Assembly: GCF_010726645.1 (NCBI RefSeq)
Contig: NZ_AP022563.1
Span: 2,542,001-2,606,000 of the forward strand
DNA: 64,000 bases
Direction of reading: 5' to 3'
Origin: Mycolicibacterium duvalii
GTDB lineage: Bacteria; Actinomycetota; Actinomycetes; Mycobacteriales; Mycobacteriaceae
This document shows positions 31,101 to 38,675 of the stretch, piece after piece. Positions within the stretch are counted from its first letter, which is position 1, and each line of letters begins with the position of its first letter. Made by a program: the position numbers and the translations under genes. The notes under the pieces were generated by a model. It did not search any database, was not told the DNA's origin, and saw only the letters and a list, made by a program, of their open reading frames with translations.

Positions 31101-32266
31101 TCGTCGAACAACACCGTCCCGAGTCCCGCGAGGGCGGGGTGGGTCTGCATGACCTCGTAGCGATCGGTGCGGATGGTCGCCGTGACGACCAGTCCGAGGT
31201 CATCGGCGTTCATGATCTCGGCGACGCCGGCGAGCAGCCGCAGGAAACCCTCGGCAGAGGGACCGGTGTCGGCGCCGAACAGTTCCTCGGCCTGGTCCAG
31301 CGGGAGCACCAACGTCGGTGCGGACACGGCGGCCTCGCCGGTGTCGCGGTCGAGCAGGCGCCGCGCCGCGGCCTGGCGGATCTCGGACATCCATCCCGCC
31401 ACCGCGTCGACGTCGCCGACTGCGCACCGCTGCTTGATGTCGCCGAGCGCCGCTGCGGGCAGGTCGAACTGTCGCCGCGTGCCGGCCAGGGCGGCGGCGA
31501 AGCCCGACGTCCCCGTCAGCGCGTTGCGCTCCGGGCGCACGATGTCCATCAGGACGAACCGCCGGTCTTCACGTCGCAACCGAGGTAACAGGCCGGCGCG
31601 GAGAAACGAGGACTTGCCGCTTCCCGACGGCCCCAGTATCACCAGCAAGGCGTCGATCGCGGCCACGCGCATGCCGCGCATGGTGTCGAGAGCTCGGACG
31701 ATCTGCGCGTCACGCCCGAAGAACACCGCCGCGTCGGACTCCTCGAGCGGCTCCCAGCCGCGATAGGGCGCGCGGTCGGGATCGTCCGGCGGCGGCCACA
31801 CGAACGACTCTGCGCCGATGCCGGCACCGCGGATACCGTCGCGCAGCCGGTACAGACCAGCGGTGGAGAACTCGACCGGCGGACCGCCGCCGATATCGAC
31901 CGCGGTGACCGGACCGTCACCGAACAGGTCGCAACGCTGCCATTCCGACGTCAGATCGTCACCCGTCGACGGTTGCAGCCGGGCGACGAAGATTTGCTTG
32001 TTCAGGTTCTCCGCGGTGCGGTACTCGACCTTGCACTCGTGCGACGCTTCCCAGTTGGTCGACAGTAGGCAGACGACGGCCTCGCACCGGGCGTTCGCCT
32101 GTCGCAGCGCATCCTTCCAGCGGGTGCCGGTTCGCAAGCCGGAGGCGGGGTCGACATCGAGGAAGATCTCGTTGGCCAGCGGCGGCGTCTGCTCGACCAG
32201 CCACTGTTTGAGAGCGACGGCCTGGCGCGCGTCACGGCTGGAATGACTGAGGAAAATTCGTGACAC
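28082..32266 (-). CDS. TIR domain - STAND NTPase - WD40 (14 repeats) protein
   Basis: A 1394-aa multidomain protein. TIR, residues 1-~130: starts MSRIFLSHSSRDA, and SHECKVE places the expected NADase glutamate at E81. STAND NTPase (nSTAND1-like) from ~168: YRGWEPLEESDAAVFFGR, Walker A GPSGSGKSS (212-220), Walker B LVLPLDQAEELF (319-330). A charged coiled coil spans ~630-675, one transmembrane helix ~680-704, and 14 WD40 repeats ~765-1365 (each ending like DGTVRLWD), enough for two seven-bladed propellers. STAND proteins oligomerise on ligand sensing; TIR domains cleave NAD+ or make cyclic ADP-ribose-type signals. GTG 32266 follows a GGGGG stretch. It is first in a two-gene transcript with the patatin. 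The domains are clear; an immune role is inferred. Confidence 0.9.
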   Translation of the reverse strand: MSRIFLSHSSRDARQAVALKQWLVEQTPPLANEIFLDVDPASGLRTGTRWKDALRQANARCEAVVCLLSTNWEASHECKVEYRTAENLNKQIFVARLQPSTGDDLTSEWQRCDLFGDGPVTAVDIGGGPPVEFSTAGLYRLRDGIRGAGIGAESFVWPPPDDPDRAPYRGWEPLEESDAAVFFGRDAQIVRALDTMRGMRVAAIDALLVILGPSGSGKSSFLRAGLLPRLRREDRRFVLMDIVRPERNALTGTSGFAAALAGTRRQFDLPAAALGDIKQRCAVGDVDAVAGWMSEIRQAAARRLLDRDTGEAAVSAPTLVLPLDQAEELFGADTGPSAEGFLRLLAGVAEIMNADDLGLVVTATIRTDRYEVMQTHPALAGLGTVLFDELKPMPPTQFKEVITGPAARATESGRPLQVAPDLVDRLLADSAEGADTLPILALTLSRLYVDYGGTGELTLRSYENLGGMRRVVQTEIDEVLSRDPQQRAAELSALRAAFIPWLATINADSDQPMRRVARWADLPAESRPLIDALVAKRLMVKDNRDGQVVVEVALESLLRQWDELAGWLRDERKDLKDADDLERAAAAWSGNDHNPSWLLEGSRLAEAIRLANEPGFRERLASTHPFLDASHQREQQRRAAEEQQRRAELTAAQERAQHAQERQATAEAHAATLRRRSTVLRAVLAGTAVVAVVAVVTSIVAVLARGQAQHRFQQATAVRLVSEADGILAGSRFGSDEQAFQQILAARVLDQQIGDDAVYRAVVSRDDTVRIMRTSTPMDAVAVSPDGRLIAAGGRDDGVRVWNLDSGELIAERLGQHRDDVLALAFSPDGATLASAGRDTVLLWAVDDLGATPREVKGRTGAVGAVAFSPDGRRIATGGWDGNLQMWDGRSGAAIGAPLPAHADGIYALAFSPDGRQLATGSGDESVRLWDVESSREIGAPLTGHFASVRSVAFSRDGKFLASGSLDGTVRIWDVAAGTLAALPLTDHRDGVFSVAFSPDGSVLASGGGDNAVRLWDTQSFTPLGEPLMGHQFEVFGVAFAPDGHRLVSSSYDQSVRLWDIQHLIPAQQRGVWSVAVSPDGSRIVSGGLDGTVRFWDAATGRGVGAPLTGHENSVGPVAFSPGGDRVVSGSDDRTLRIWDAESGRPIGGPLVGHTGALYSAAFSPDGTRIVSGADDRTVRLWDARTGEQIGAPLTGHTGAVLTTVFSPDGGRVASGSADQTIRLWDTTTGEQIGDTIGGAIDWVNSIVYTADGDRFVSGTGDGQLRVWDAGTGQQVGEPLRGHTDSVMSVAISGTSLASGSADRTVRQWDLASLRPVGEPLTGHSQAARSVAIDHERGLIVSGSADGTVRLWPTRGTAEELCAKLTSNMSRQQWDQWVSPEIDYVATCPGLPTL

Positions 32267-32360
32267 GCGCCGGCCCCCGCGGTGATACTGACGATGGGGT
32301 CAGGCTAATGCACGCTCCGTTGCTACGAGTGCGAATCTGTGCACTGTCGGCACGCGGCGC

Positions 32361-32366
32361 TACGGT
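32361..32366 (+). promoter_or_regulatory. Leaderless -10 element of the VOC-protein gene
   Basis: TACGGT ends 6 nt before ATG 32373. The gene is divergent from the TIR-STAND-WD40 gene, whose promoter must lie in the same 106-bp gap. Confidence 0.45.
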
Positions 32367-32372
32367 GCCCCC

Positions 32373-32789
32373 ATGGAGCAACGAGTCAGCCTGATCACTT
32401 TGGGTGTCGACGATCTCGAACGGTCGCGGCGGTTCTACGAGCAGGGTCTGGGCTGGATACCCAAGGACGCACCCGAGGGCGTGGTCTTCTACCAGTTGCC
32501 CGGCATCGCGCTGGCGTTGTTCGGCCGCGACGACCTTGCCCACGACGCCCGCCATCCGATCGACGGCCGGTTCAGCGGCGTCACGATCGCGATCAACGAG
32601 CGCAGCGAACGCGACGTCGACGCGGTGCTCGCGCAGGCCGAGGCGGCCGGGGCGCAGATCCTCAAACCGGCCGAGAAGGTGTTCTGGGGCGGCTATTCCG
32701 GCTACTTCGCCGACCCGGACGGCCACGTGTGGGAGGTGGCGATGAACCCCTTCTGGACGATCAACGACGACGGCACCCTGACGATCTGA
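32373..32789 (+). CDS. VOC/glyoxalase-bleomycin resistance-fold protein
   Basis: A 138-aa protein with two beta-alpha-beta-beta-beta modules of the VOC fold (LITLGVDDLERSRRFYEQGL at the start; GGYSGYFADPDGHVWEVA near residues 108-125). Members bind a divalent metal or sequester small molecules. The second-half metal-ligand position is seen as Glu in WEVA; the function is not assignable. ATG 32373 fits the leaderless promoter. It is convergent with the LysR-like gene (4 bp between stops). Confidence 0.88.
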   Translation: MEQRVSLITLGVDDLERSRRFYEQGLGWIPKDAPEGVVFYQLPGIALALFGRDDLAHDARHPIDGRFSGVTIAINERSERDVDAVLAQAEAAGAQILKPAEKVFWGGYSGYFADPDGHVWEVAMNPFWTINDDGTLTI

Positions 32790-32793
32790 GTGC

Positions 32794-33507
32794 TCACCGT
32801 CGGGCGCGCTTGGCCCTACCGGGGGTGCGGGCCACCTTACCCGCGGCGGCCCGCGCAGCCTGCTTGGCCAAGGCCTTCTCTCGCGCGGTGCGTTTCGGTG
32901 CGGGCGGCGTCTGTCCTCGCGACGACCCGGGCTTGCGCCCGCGCACGATACCGATGAACTCCTCGACGAGCGCCGACTGCGGCCCCTCCGGTAAGGCGAG
33001 CGCCACGGGGCAGGTGGGCGCATCGGTGATCTGGCGATAGGTGAGGTCTCTGCGGTGGTGCAGCCGCGCCAGTGACTGCGGGACGATGAGAACGCCCACC
33101 CCGGCGGCGACGAGTTCCGTTGCCTGCTCGGTGTTCTCGGGCCGGTGCCCGACGACGACGCCGGGCGCGTCGGCCCAGACGACGGCGTCGTCGCGCGGGA
33201 TCAGTCTGGGCTCCCCGTCGAGGTCGGTGGCGGTGACCGCGTCGGCGGCGCTGAGCAGGTGGTCGGTCGGCACCACAACCACCGTGGTCTCCTCGTAGAG
33301 CGGGATCACGGCCAGCCCGGACGTGTCCGCCGGCAGACGCAGCAACGCGATGTCGACCGTGCCGGCGCGCGCGGCGTCGGCGGCGTCGCCCGCGTTCAGG
33401 CTGCACAGCTGTAGCGGCACGTCGGGGTGGCGCTGCGCCCAGATCCGCGCCCACTTCGCGGGCGTCGCGCCCGGGATGTAACCCAGCGCGAGCGACGACG
33501 AAGCCAT
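32794..33507 (-). CDS. LysR-type substrate-binding domain protein lacking an HTH, with basic tail
   Basis: A 237-aa protein starting directly in the LysR ligand-binding fold (MASSSLALGYIPGATPAKWA; LYEETTVVVVPTDHLLSAAD; ELVAAGVGVLIVPQSLARLH). There is no helix-turn-helix upstream in any frame, so it is not a degraded LTTR promoter binder in the usual form. The last ~45 residues are rich in Lys, Arg, Ala and Pro (KRTAREKALAKQAARAAAGK) and could bind nucleic acid non-specifically. It is divergent from the DUF5997 gene; I recall this pairing from other actinobacteria, which suggests a common function. Confidence 0.85.
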   Translation of the reverse strand: MASSSLALGYIPGATPAKWARIWAQRHPDVPLQLCSLNAGDAADAARAGTVDIALLRLPADTSGLAVIPLYEETTVVVVPTDHLLSAADAVTATDLDGEPRLIPRDDAVVWADAPGVVVGHRPENTEQATELVAAGVGVLIVPQSLARLHHRRDLTYRQITDAPTCPVALALPEGPQSALVEEFIGIVRGRKPGSSRGQTPPAPKRTAREKALAKQAARAAAGKVARTPGRAKRARR

Positions 33508-33523
33508 CGCTTCAGGCTACCGA

Positions 33524-33529
33524 TACCCT
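33524..33529 (+). promoter_or_regulatory. Leaderless -10 element of the DUF5997 gene
   Basis: TACCCT ends 6 nt before ATG 33536, in the 28-bp gap between the divergent LysR-like and DUF5997 genes. Confidence 0.45.
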
Positions 33530-33535
33530 GAGCTG

Positions 33536-33922
33536 ATGAGCAGGCCGAACGCGCAGTCCATGAAACCCGCCACCGCGGCGAAGAAGCTGGACGTGTACCT
33601 GCCCGCGACACCGGCAGAGTTTCAGGCCAACCCGATCACCCGCTCCGAACTCGAGACGCTACAAGCCGACCCGCCGCAATGGCTCAAGGACCTCCGCAAG
33701 AGCGGCCCCCACCCGAAGAATCTGGTGGCGGCCAAGCTGGGCGTGTCGATCGCCGGGCTGGCGCGCGGCGGGATCACCGAGGCGCTGACCACCGAGCAGA
33801 TCACTGCGCTCCTCGACGACAAGCCGGACTGGCTGGTCGCCGAGCGCGAGAGCTACCAGAGCGTGCTCCGCGAGGAGCGACGGCTGAAGGCCGTGCGGGC
33901 CGAGAAGGCTCGCGAGGGCTGA
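33536..33922 (+). CDS. DUF5997-family protein
   Basis: A 128-aa soluble protein with the motif KPATAAKKLDVYLPATPAEF near the start and a helix-turn-helix-like stretch (NLVAAKLGVSIAGLARGGIT) in the middle, ending in a basic helix (REERRLKAVRAEKAREG). It belongs to the DUF5997 family as I remember it. The HTH-like segment together with the HTH-less LysR ligand domain next door raises the possibility that the two act as a split regulator; this is inference. Confidence 0.75.
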   Translation: MSRPNAQSMKPATAAKKLDVYLPATPAEFQANPITRSELETLQADPPQWLKDLRKSGPHPKNLVAAKLGVSIAGLARGGITEALTTEQITALLDDKPDWLVAERESYQSVLREERRLKAVRAEKAREG

Positions 33923-33973
33923 CCCCTCCGGCAGCGGGGCATGCGGGCAGCCGGGCGTGCGGCAGCCCGCTGT

Positions 33974-33994
33974 GCGGTTTCATACGCAAACCGC
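33974..33994. terminator. Hairpin terminator after DUF5997
   Basis: GCGGTTT and AAACCGC arms with a 7-nt loop, 52 bp after the DUF5997 stop and 70 bp beyond the stop of the convergent small membrane protein, so it could serve both. Confidence 0.5.
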
Positions 33995-34063
33995 TGCGCC
34001 CGCATCAGAAGGGCGCAGTCGGACCGGGCCTCCGCGCTCGACCACGGCGCCTGATCAGCGTCG

Positions 34064-34315
34064 TTACTTCTCGGGGACTACCGAAGCAGTCCCCCGAGCG
34101 CGTCCACGCAGGAGGTACACAGCCGGCAAGATGCCGGCCGATGAGACGACGCCCAGCGCGGCCCGCCACAGCCACCGTGGACCGTTGACCTGAGCGGCGT
34201 TGCGGTCGGCGAGATCACGCAGCGCCCACGCCCGCAGGCCCGCGTCGAGCACGGCCACGACGACGATCGTTGCCTTGCCCGCCGGAGGGATGTCTTTCCA
34301 CGACGTGGCTGCCAT
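34064..34315 (-). CDS. Small membrane protein (PLDc_N-like)
   Basis: An 83-aa protein with two hydrophobic segments (AGKATIVVVAVLDAGLRAWA and WLWRAALGVVSSAGILPAVY), the second preceded by RW and followed by LLRGRAR. This resembles the phospholipase-D-nuclease N-terminal (PLDc_N) type of two-helix membrane module. ATG 34315 has GAAAGGAAC upstream; an ATG at 34330 is the weaker choice. It follows a 54-aa membrane protein by 24 bp, so they are probably co-transcribed. Function unknown. Confidence 0.7.
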   Translation of the reverse strand: MAATSWKDIPPAGKATIVVVAVLDAGLRAWALRDLADRNAAQVNGPRWLWRAALGVVSSAGILPAVYLLRGRARGTASVVPEK

Positions 34316-34339
34316 GGCAGTTCCTTTCATTTCGGGACA

Positions 34340-34504
34340 TCAACGGAAGAACTTCTCGGTGAGCCGGTCGAAGAAGTCGTCGAGGCGCCGCTCCAACGGA
34401 CTGTCCTTGACCCACTTCTCCCACGCGTAGATCGCGACGAACAGTGCGGCGACGATGCCGAAGACCAGCGCCGCAACAAGCATCGCCTCAGTGGCTGTCG
34501 ACAT
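34340..34504 (-). CDS. 54-aa single-helix membrane protein
   Basis: Translating the complement from ATG 34504 gives a 54-residue product beginning MSTATEAMLVAALVFGIVAA: one transmembrane helix (MLVAALVFGIVAALFVAIYA) and then a charged amphipathic tail (KDSPLERRLDDFFDRLTEKF). AAGGTGA precedes the start at usable spacing. Third-position GC and the helix/charge pattern are those of a real gene. It sits upstream of the 83-aa membrane protein and downstream of the nrdE terminator. No family recognised. Confidence 0.7.
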   Translation of the reverse strand: MSTATEAMLVAALVFGIVAALFVAIYAWEKWVKDSPLERRLDDFFDRLTEKFFR

Positions 34505-34543
34505 CACATCACCTTCGCGCGTAACGGCTCCGACACCGACGCA

Positions 34544-34570
34544 GGAGGTCCGGCCAAGTGCCGGACCTCC
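34544..34570 (-). terminator. nrdE terminator hairpin
   Basis: Perfect 11-bp arms GGAGGTCCGGC and GCCGGACCTCC with a 5-nt loop lie 21 bp beyond the nrdE stop. No U-tract follows, which is common for mycobacterial hairpins. Confidence 0.7.
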
Positions 34571-34590
34571 GTACCGTCAGGGACCGGTCG

Positions 34591-36759
34591 TCACAACATG
34601 CAGCTGACGCAACCCTCCACCTCAGTGCCCTCCAGCGCCATCTGGCGTAGCCGGATGTAATACAGCGTCTTGATGCCCTTGCGCCAGGCGTAGATCTGAG
34701 CTCTGTTCACATCGCGGGTGGTCGCGGTGTCCTTGAAGAACAACGTCAGGCTCAACCCCTGGTCCACGTGCTGGGTCGCCGCGGCATAGGTGTCGATGAT
34801 CTTCTCGTACCCGATCTCGTATGCGTCCTGGTAGTACTCCAGGTTGTCGTTGGTCAGGTACGGCGCCGGGTAGTAGACCCGGCCGATCTTGCCTTCCTTG
34901 CGGATCTCGATCTTGCTGGCCACCGGGTGGATCGAGCTGGTCGAGTTGTTGATGTAGGAGATCGACCCGGTGGGCGGCACGGCCTGCAGGTTCTGGTTGT
35001 AGATACCGTGCTTTTGCACCGACTCCTTGAGCCGCTTCCAGTCCTCCTGGGTCGGGATGCGGATACCGGCGTCGGCGAAGAGCTGGCGGACCCTGCCGGT
35101 CTTGGGCTCCCACACCTGATCGGTGTACTTGTCGAAGAACTCACCGCTGGCGTACTTCGACCGCTCGAAGCCGGCGAAGTGCGAACCGCGTTCGATCGCA
35201 ATGCGATTCGATGCACACAACGCGTGGTAGAGCACGCAGTAGAAGTAGATGTTGGTGAAGTCGATGCCTTCGTCGGAGCCGTAGAAGATCCGCTCGCGGG
35301 CCAGGTAGCCGTGCAGGTTCATCTGCCCGAGCCCGATGGCGTGCGAGTCGTTGTTGCCCTGCTCGATCGACGGCACCGAGGTGATGTGGGTCTGGTCGCT
35401 CACCGCGGTCAGCGCCCGGATGGCCACCTCCACGGTCTGCGCGAAGTCCGGTGAGTCCATCGCCTTGGCAATGTTCAGCGAACCGAGGTTGCAGGAGATG
35501 TCCTTACCGATCTTCTTGTAGGACAGATCGTCGTTGAACTCCGACGGCGTGGAGACCTGAAGAATCTCCGAGCACAGGTTGGAGTGGGTGATCTTGCCCT
35601 CGATCGGGTTGGCTCTGTTGACCGTGTCCTCGTACATGATGTACGGGTAGCCGGACTCGAACTGCAGCTCGGCCAGGGTCTGGAAGAACTCGCGCGCCTT
35701 GATCTTCGTCTTGCGGATCCGGCTGTCGTCGACCATCTCGTAGTACTTCTCGGTGACCGAGATGTCGGCGAACGGCACCCCGTAGACGCGCTCGACGTCA
35801 TACGGCGAGAACAGGTACATGTCCTCGTTCTTCTTGGCCAGCTCGAAGGTGATGTCGGGAATCACCACCCCCAGGCTCAGGGTCTTGATGCGGATCTTCT
35901 CGTCGGCGTTCTCCCGCTTGGTGTCGAGGAAGCGGTAGATGTCGGGATGGTGGGCGTGCAGATACACCGCGCCCGCCCCTTGCCGCGCGCCGAGCTGGTT
36001 GGCATACGAGAAGGAATCCTCGAGCAGCTTCATGATCGGGATGACGCCCGAGCTCTGGTTCTCGATGTTCTTGATCGGTGCGCCGTGCTCACGAATGTTG
36101 CTCAGCAGCAACGCCACCCCGCCGCCGCGCTTGGACAGCTGCAAGGCCGAGTTGATGGAGCGACCGATGGACTCCATGTTGTCCTCGATGCGCAGCAGGA
36201 AGCAGCTCACCGGCTCGCCGCGCTGCTTCTTGCCCGAGTTCAGGAACGTCGGGGTGGCCGGCTGGAAGCGGCCGTCGATGATCTCGTCGACAAGCTTCTC
36301 GGCCAGTGCGGTGTCACCGGAGGCCAACGTCAGCGCCACCATGACCACGCGGTCCTCGAACCGCTCCAGGTAGCGCTTCCCGTCGAACGTCTTGAGTGTG
36401 TAGGACGTGTAGTACTTGAACGCGCCCAGGAAGGTCGGGAACCGGAACTTCTTGGCGTAGGCGCGATCGAGCAGCGTCTTGACGAAGTTGCGGGAGTACT
36501 GATCGAGCACCTCGCGCTCGTAGTACTCCTTCTCGATCAGGTAGTCGAGCTTCTCGTCCTGGCTGTGGAAGAAGACGGTGTTCTGGTTAACGTGCTGCAG
36601 GAAGTACTCCCGGGCGGCCAGCACGTCCTTGTCGAACTGAATCTTGCCGTCGGCGTCGTACAGATTCAGCATCGCGTTCAACGCGTGGTAGTCGGTCTCC
36701 CCCGGGAGCGCGTGGGTGCCTGTGGTTACAGGTTCTGCAGCTGTGACGGTTGGTGGCAC
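34591..36759 (-). CDS. nrdE: Class Ib ribonucleotide reductase alpha subunit NrdE
   Basis: A 722-aa catalytic subunit reducing ribonucleoside diphosphates. Features include [20 protein letters not shown] with active-site Cys in VSCFLL, the [20 protein letters not shown] loop, the radical site SNLCSEI, the NCE-like NLCSE and [10 protein letters not shown] segments, the tyrosines of the radical path (ALYYIRLR-type, here [10 protein letters not shown]), and the C-terminal redox cysteines EGCVSCML. Almost identical in length to the M. tuberculosis enzyme. GTG 36759 (MPPTVTAAE) follows GGAAGGAAGAGAC. Its start overlaps nrdI by 34 bp. Transcribed as nrdH-nrdI-nrdE. Confidence 0.98.
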   Translation of the reverse strand: MPPTVTAAEPVTTGTHALPGETDYHALNAMLNLYDADGKIQFDKDVLAAREYFLQHVNQNTVFFHSQDEKLDYLIEKEYYEREVLDQYSRNFVKTLLDRAYAKKFRFPTFLGAFKYYTSYTLKTFDGKRYLERFEDRVVMVALTLASGDTALAEKLVDEIIDGRFQPATPTFLNSGKKQRGEPVSCFLLRIEDNMESIGRSINSALQLSKRGGGVALLLSNIREHGAPIKNIENQSSGVIPIMKLLEDSFSYANQLGARQGAGAVYLHAHHPDIYRFLDTKRENADEKIRIKTLSLGVVIPDITFELAKKNEDMYLFSPYDVERVYGVPFADISVTEKYYEMVDDSRIRKTKIKAREFFQTLAELQFESGYPYIMYEDTVNRANPIEGKITHSNLCSEILQVSTPSEFNDDLSYKKIGKDISCNLGSLNIAKAMDSPDFAQTVEVAIRALTAVSDQTHITSVPSIEQGNNDSHAIGLGQMNLHGYLARERIFYGSDEGIDFTNIYFYCVLYHALCASNRIAIERGSHFAGFERSKYASGEFFDKYTDQVWEPKTGRVRQLFADAGIRIPTQEDWKRLKESVQKHGIYNQNLQAVPPTGSISYINNSTSSIHPVASKIEIRKEGKIGRVYYPAPYLTNDNLEYYQDAYEIGYEKIIDTYAAATQHVDQGLSLTLFFKDTATTRDVNRAQIYAWRKGIKTLYYIRLRQMALEGTEVEGCVSCML

Positions 36760-37184
36760 GTCTCTTCCTTCCGGGCGTCGGCCCAAAAATCGGTCAGGCC
36801 CTGGCGTACGGCGAAGACGTCGTCCGTGGTGCCCATCAATTCGAAGCGGTACAGAAAGGGGACGCCGCACTTGCGGGAGATGACGACCCCCGCATAGCCG
36901 AATTCGGCGCCGAAGTTGGTGTTGCCCGCGGCGATGACGCCGCGGATCAACGACCGGTTGTGTTCGTCGTTCAGGAAGGCGATCACCTGCTTGGGGACAT
37001 AACCCCCACGGTCAGGATCAGGACCATTGGCGTGCCCGCCACCGTAGGTGGGGACGACCAGCACATAGGGTTCGTCGACCTGGATCCGTTCCTTCAACGG
37101 GATGCGGATGGCAGGAAGCTCGAGCTTCTGTACGAAACGATGGGTGTTCTCCGACACGCTGGAGAAGTAGACGAGGTTGCCCAC
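36726..37184 (-). CDS. nrdI: Flavodoxin-like NrdI
   Basis: A 152-aa FMN protein that supplies the oxidant needed to form the Mn2-tyrosyl radical in NrdF. The FMN-binding loops are visible: [17 protein letters not shown] at the start, PTYGGG near 46-51, and [13 protein letters not shown] near 88-100. GTG 37184 has GAGAGGAG upstream. The 3' end overlaps nrdE by 34 bp, giving translational coupling. Confidence 0.97.
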   Translation of the reverse strand: MGNLVYFSSVSENTHRFVQKLELPAIRIPLKERIQVDEPYVLVVPTYGGGHANGPDPDRGGYVPKQVIAFLNDEHNRSLIRGVIAAGNTNFGAEFGYAGVVISRKCGVPFLYRFELMGTTDDVFAVRQGLTDFWADARKEETCHQPSQLQNL

Positions 37185-37217
37185 TGTCGTCTCCTCTCTG
37201 TCGGGTCGGCGGATGAT

Positions 37218-37472
37218 CTAAGCGGTGACCGCGGCGGCGCCGGCCAGCGACTTGATGCGGTCGGGGCGGAAGCCCGACCAGTGCTCGGCACCGGCCACCA
37301 CGACCGGGGCCTGCAGGTAGCCCAGCGCCATCACGTAGTCACGCGCCTCGTCGTCGACCGAGATGTCGATGACCTCATAAGCGACGCCCAGTTTGTCGAG
37401 CGCCTTGTAGGTGGCGTTGCACTGCACGCAGGCCGGCTTCGTGTACACGGTGACGGGTGCTGGCTGAGTCAT
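37218..37472 (-). CDS. nrdH: Glutaredoxin-like electron donor NrdH
   Basis: An 84-aa thioredoxin-fold protein with redox motif CVQC (residues ~15-18, in TKPACVQCNATYKAL) and the NrdH hallmark SGFRPDRIKSLA near the C-terminus. It reduces NrdE with electrons from thioredoxin reductase. ATG 37472 (MTQPAPVTVYTK) has AGGAG upstream. First gene of nrdHIE. Confidence 0.96.
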   Translation of the reverse strand: MTQPAPVTVYTKPACVQCNATYKALDKLGVAYEVIDISVDDEARDYVMALGYLQAPVVVAGAEHWSGFRPDRIKSLAGAAAVTA

Positions 37473-37661
37473 CTGCGATCGGCTCCTGTCGTGAGGCTGT
37501 CTGAGGGTGATCCGAGGGTGGAGAGAGCGAGCTGGCAACATCGTGACTACTGCGTTTCGCTGGAGTTCAGCGACCCGGGGACCATCAAAATTCCACGCCG
37601 TCCGGCCCACACTCCGGGTGATCGGCGGGCCGACAGATCCGGATTCTTCAGGCTCGTCCGG

Positions 37662-37710
37662 ACTCCATATCTTGGGGGTCCTTCGGTGGTCGAAACACTA
37701 CACCTAGTGT
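37662..37710. promoter_or_regulatory. Pair of NrdR-like boxes upstream of nrdHIE
   Basis: The distal-to-nrdH box 37695-37710 (ACACTACACCTAGTGT) is a 6+6 palindrome matching about 13 of 16 NrdR consensus positions; a weaker box lies at 37662-37677 (ACTCCATATCTTGGGG). Spacing is 33 bp centre to centre, close to that at nrdF (35 bp). Confidence 0.6.
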
Positions 37711-37993
37711 CCGACATTACGAAGGGATACAAGATGTTCTGAATGACATTTTTGAAATTCCCAGGTCGTAAGCCTTTCGCCGTCCACCGCCCCGGCGTGT
37801 CGCACGTCACAATCGACCGTGTCGCCGGGCTTATGTCAGGTGTAGCAGCACCCACCGACATCGCCGCACCGCCCCGGCGCCTCCGCCACCGCCCTCAGCA
37901 AACGACCGAGAGCCCCCGCCGCCGGGCCAGCAAAGTCCGGCTCTGGACACGCCGACGGCCTCCGCCACGGTCGACAGGCCAGCAGCAAGCGAT

Positions 37994-38024
37994 CCCCGGG
38001 GCCGGCGGCAACCCGGCCCCGGGG
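37994..38024 (-). terminator. Strong hairpin after the FMN reductase gene
   Basis: Perfect 12-bp arms CCCCGGGGCCGG and CCGGCCCCGGGG around a 7-nt loop, 21 bp past the reductase stop (minus strand). Likely its terminator, isolating it from nrdHIE. Confidence 0.7.
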
Positions 38025-38045
38025 CTCGGCCGCAACGAGCGGCCG

Positions 38046-38588
38046 TCAGCCGATCTCGCTGACCAGCTTCCCGATCACGCCGTTGAGGCCCTCGACGACC
38101 TCGGCGTTCTCGCGGGGGTGCTTGCCATCGAGGGTGCCGGTCGGGATCGACAGCGTGAGGTCCTCGACCACGCGCGGACCGGCGATGCCGAACGACTTGC
38201 GGGTCTCGTCGTGCGCCCAGCGGCCGCCGTAGCGACCCAGTGCGGCGCCGATGACCACCAGCGGCTTGTCGTTGAGCGCACCGTTGCCCCACGGCCGAGA
38301 CAGCCAGTCGATCGCGTTCTTGAGCACACCGGGGATGCTGCCGTTGTACTCAGGTGTGACGACCAGCGCGCCGCCCGCCCGGGCCGCGGCGGCACGCAGC
38401 GCCGCCACCGGTTCCGGGACAACATCGTTGTCGATGTCCTCGTTGTAGAACGGGAGCTCGCCGAGCCGGTCGAACAGCTCGAAGGTGGTGCCGGCGGGGG
38501 CGCTCTCCACGGCGAGCTCGGCGAGCTGGCGGTTCACCGACGCGGCGCGCAAGCTACCCACCAGGACCAGAACGGTGTTGTCCGGCAT
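38046..38588 (-). CDS. NADPH-dependent FMN reductase (Rv3054c type)
   Basis: A 180-aa flavodoxin-like reductase of the ChrR/ArsH/YieF group: VLVLVGSLRAASVNRQLAEL binds FMN phosphate, and TPEYNGSIPGVLKNAIDWLS is the family hallmark. Roles are quinone or chromate reduction, i.e. oxidative-stress protection. ATG 38588 has AAGGAG six bases upstream, better than ATG 38594, which abuts the same site. It is divergent from a TetR gene with only 87 bp between starts; that regulator probably controls it. Confidence 0.93.
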   Translation of the reverse strand: MPDNTVLVLVGSLRAASVNRQLAELAVESAPAGTTFELFDRLGELPFYNEDIDNDVVPEPVAALRAAAARAGGALVVTPEYNGSIPGVLKNAIDWLSRPWGNGALNDKPLVVIGAALGRYGGRWAHDETRKSFGIAGPRVVEDLTLSIPTGTLDGKHPRENAEVVEGLNGVIGKLVSEIG

Positions 38589-38631
38589 TCGCATCTCCTT
38601 CTCGAGTTGACGGGTCGTCGCCCGAGATAAC

Positions 38632-38645
38632 CGGACCGCAGTCCG
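38632..38645. promoter_or_regulatory. Candidate TetR operator between the reductase and TetR genes
   Basis: CGGAC and GTCCG arms around CGCA form a 14-bp inverted repeat in the middle of the divergent promoter region. Confidence 0.35.
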
Positions 38646-38662
38646 AATTATTCCGGCTGGAT

Positions 38663-38668
38663 TACAGT
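38663..38668 (+). promoter_or_regulatory. Leaderless -10 element of the TetR gene
   Basis: TACAGT ends 7 nt before GTG 38676, which decides the start: the in-frame GTG at 38667 lies within the -10 itself. Confidence 0.5.
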
Positions 38669-38675
38669 GGCCGAG

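Larger units (their letters stand above)
37473..38045. other. 573-bp region upstream of nrdH and downstream of the FMN reductase
   Basis: No supported gene. Contents in order: the nrdH leader (a long 5' region), two NrdR-like boxes (37662-37710), an AT-richer stretch 37711-37765 that may hold promoter elements, and a strong hairpin at 37994-38024. Open frames here are GC-rich read-through without family matches. Confidence 0.6.

Noticed and set aside
37743..38630. 295-codon plus-strand frame upstream of nrdH and across the FMN reductase
   Set aside because: Most of it is antisense to the reductase; the first part lacks a ribosome site and any family match.
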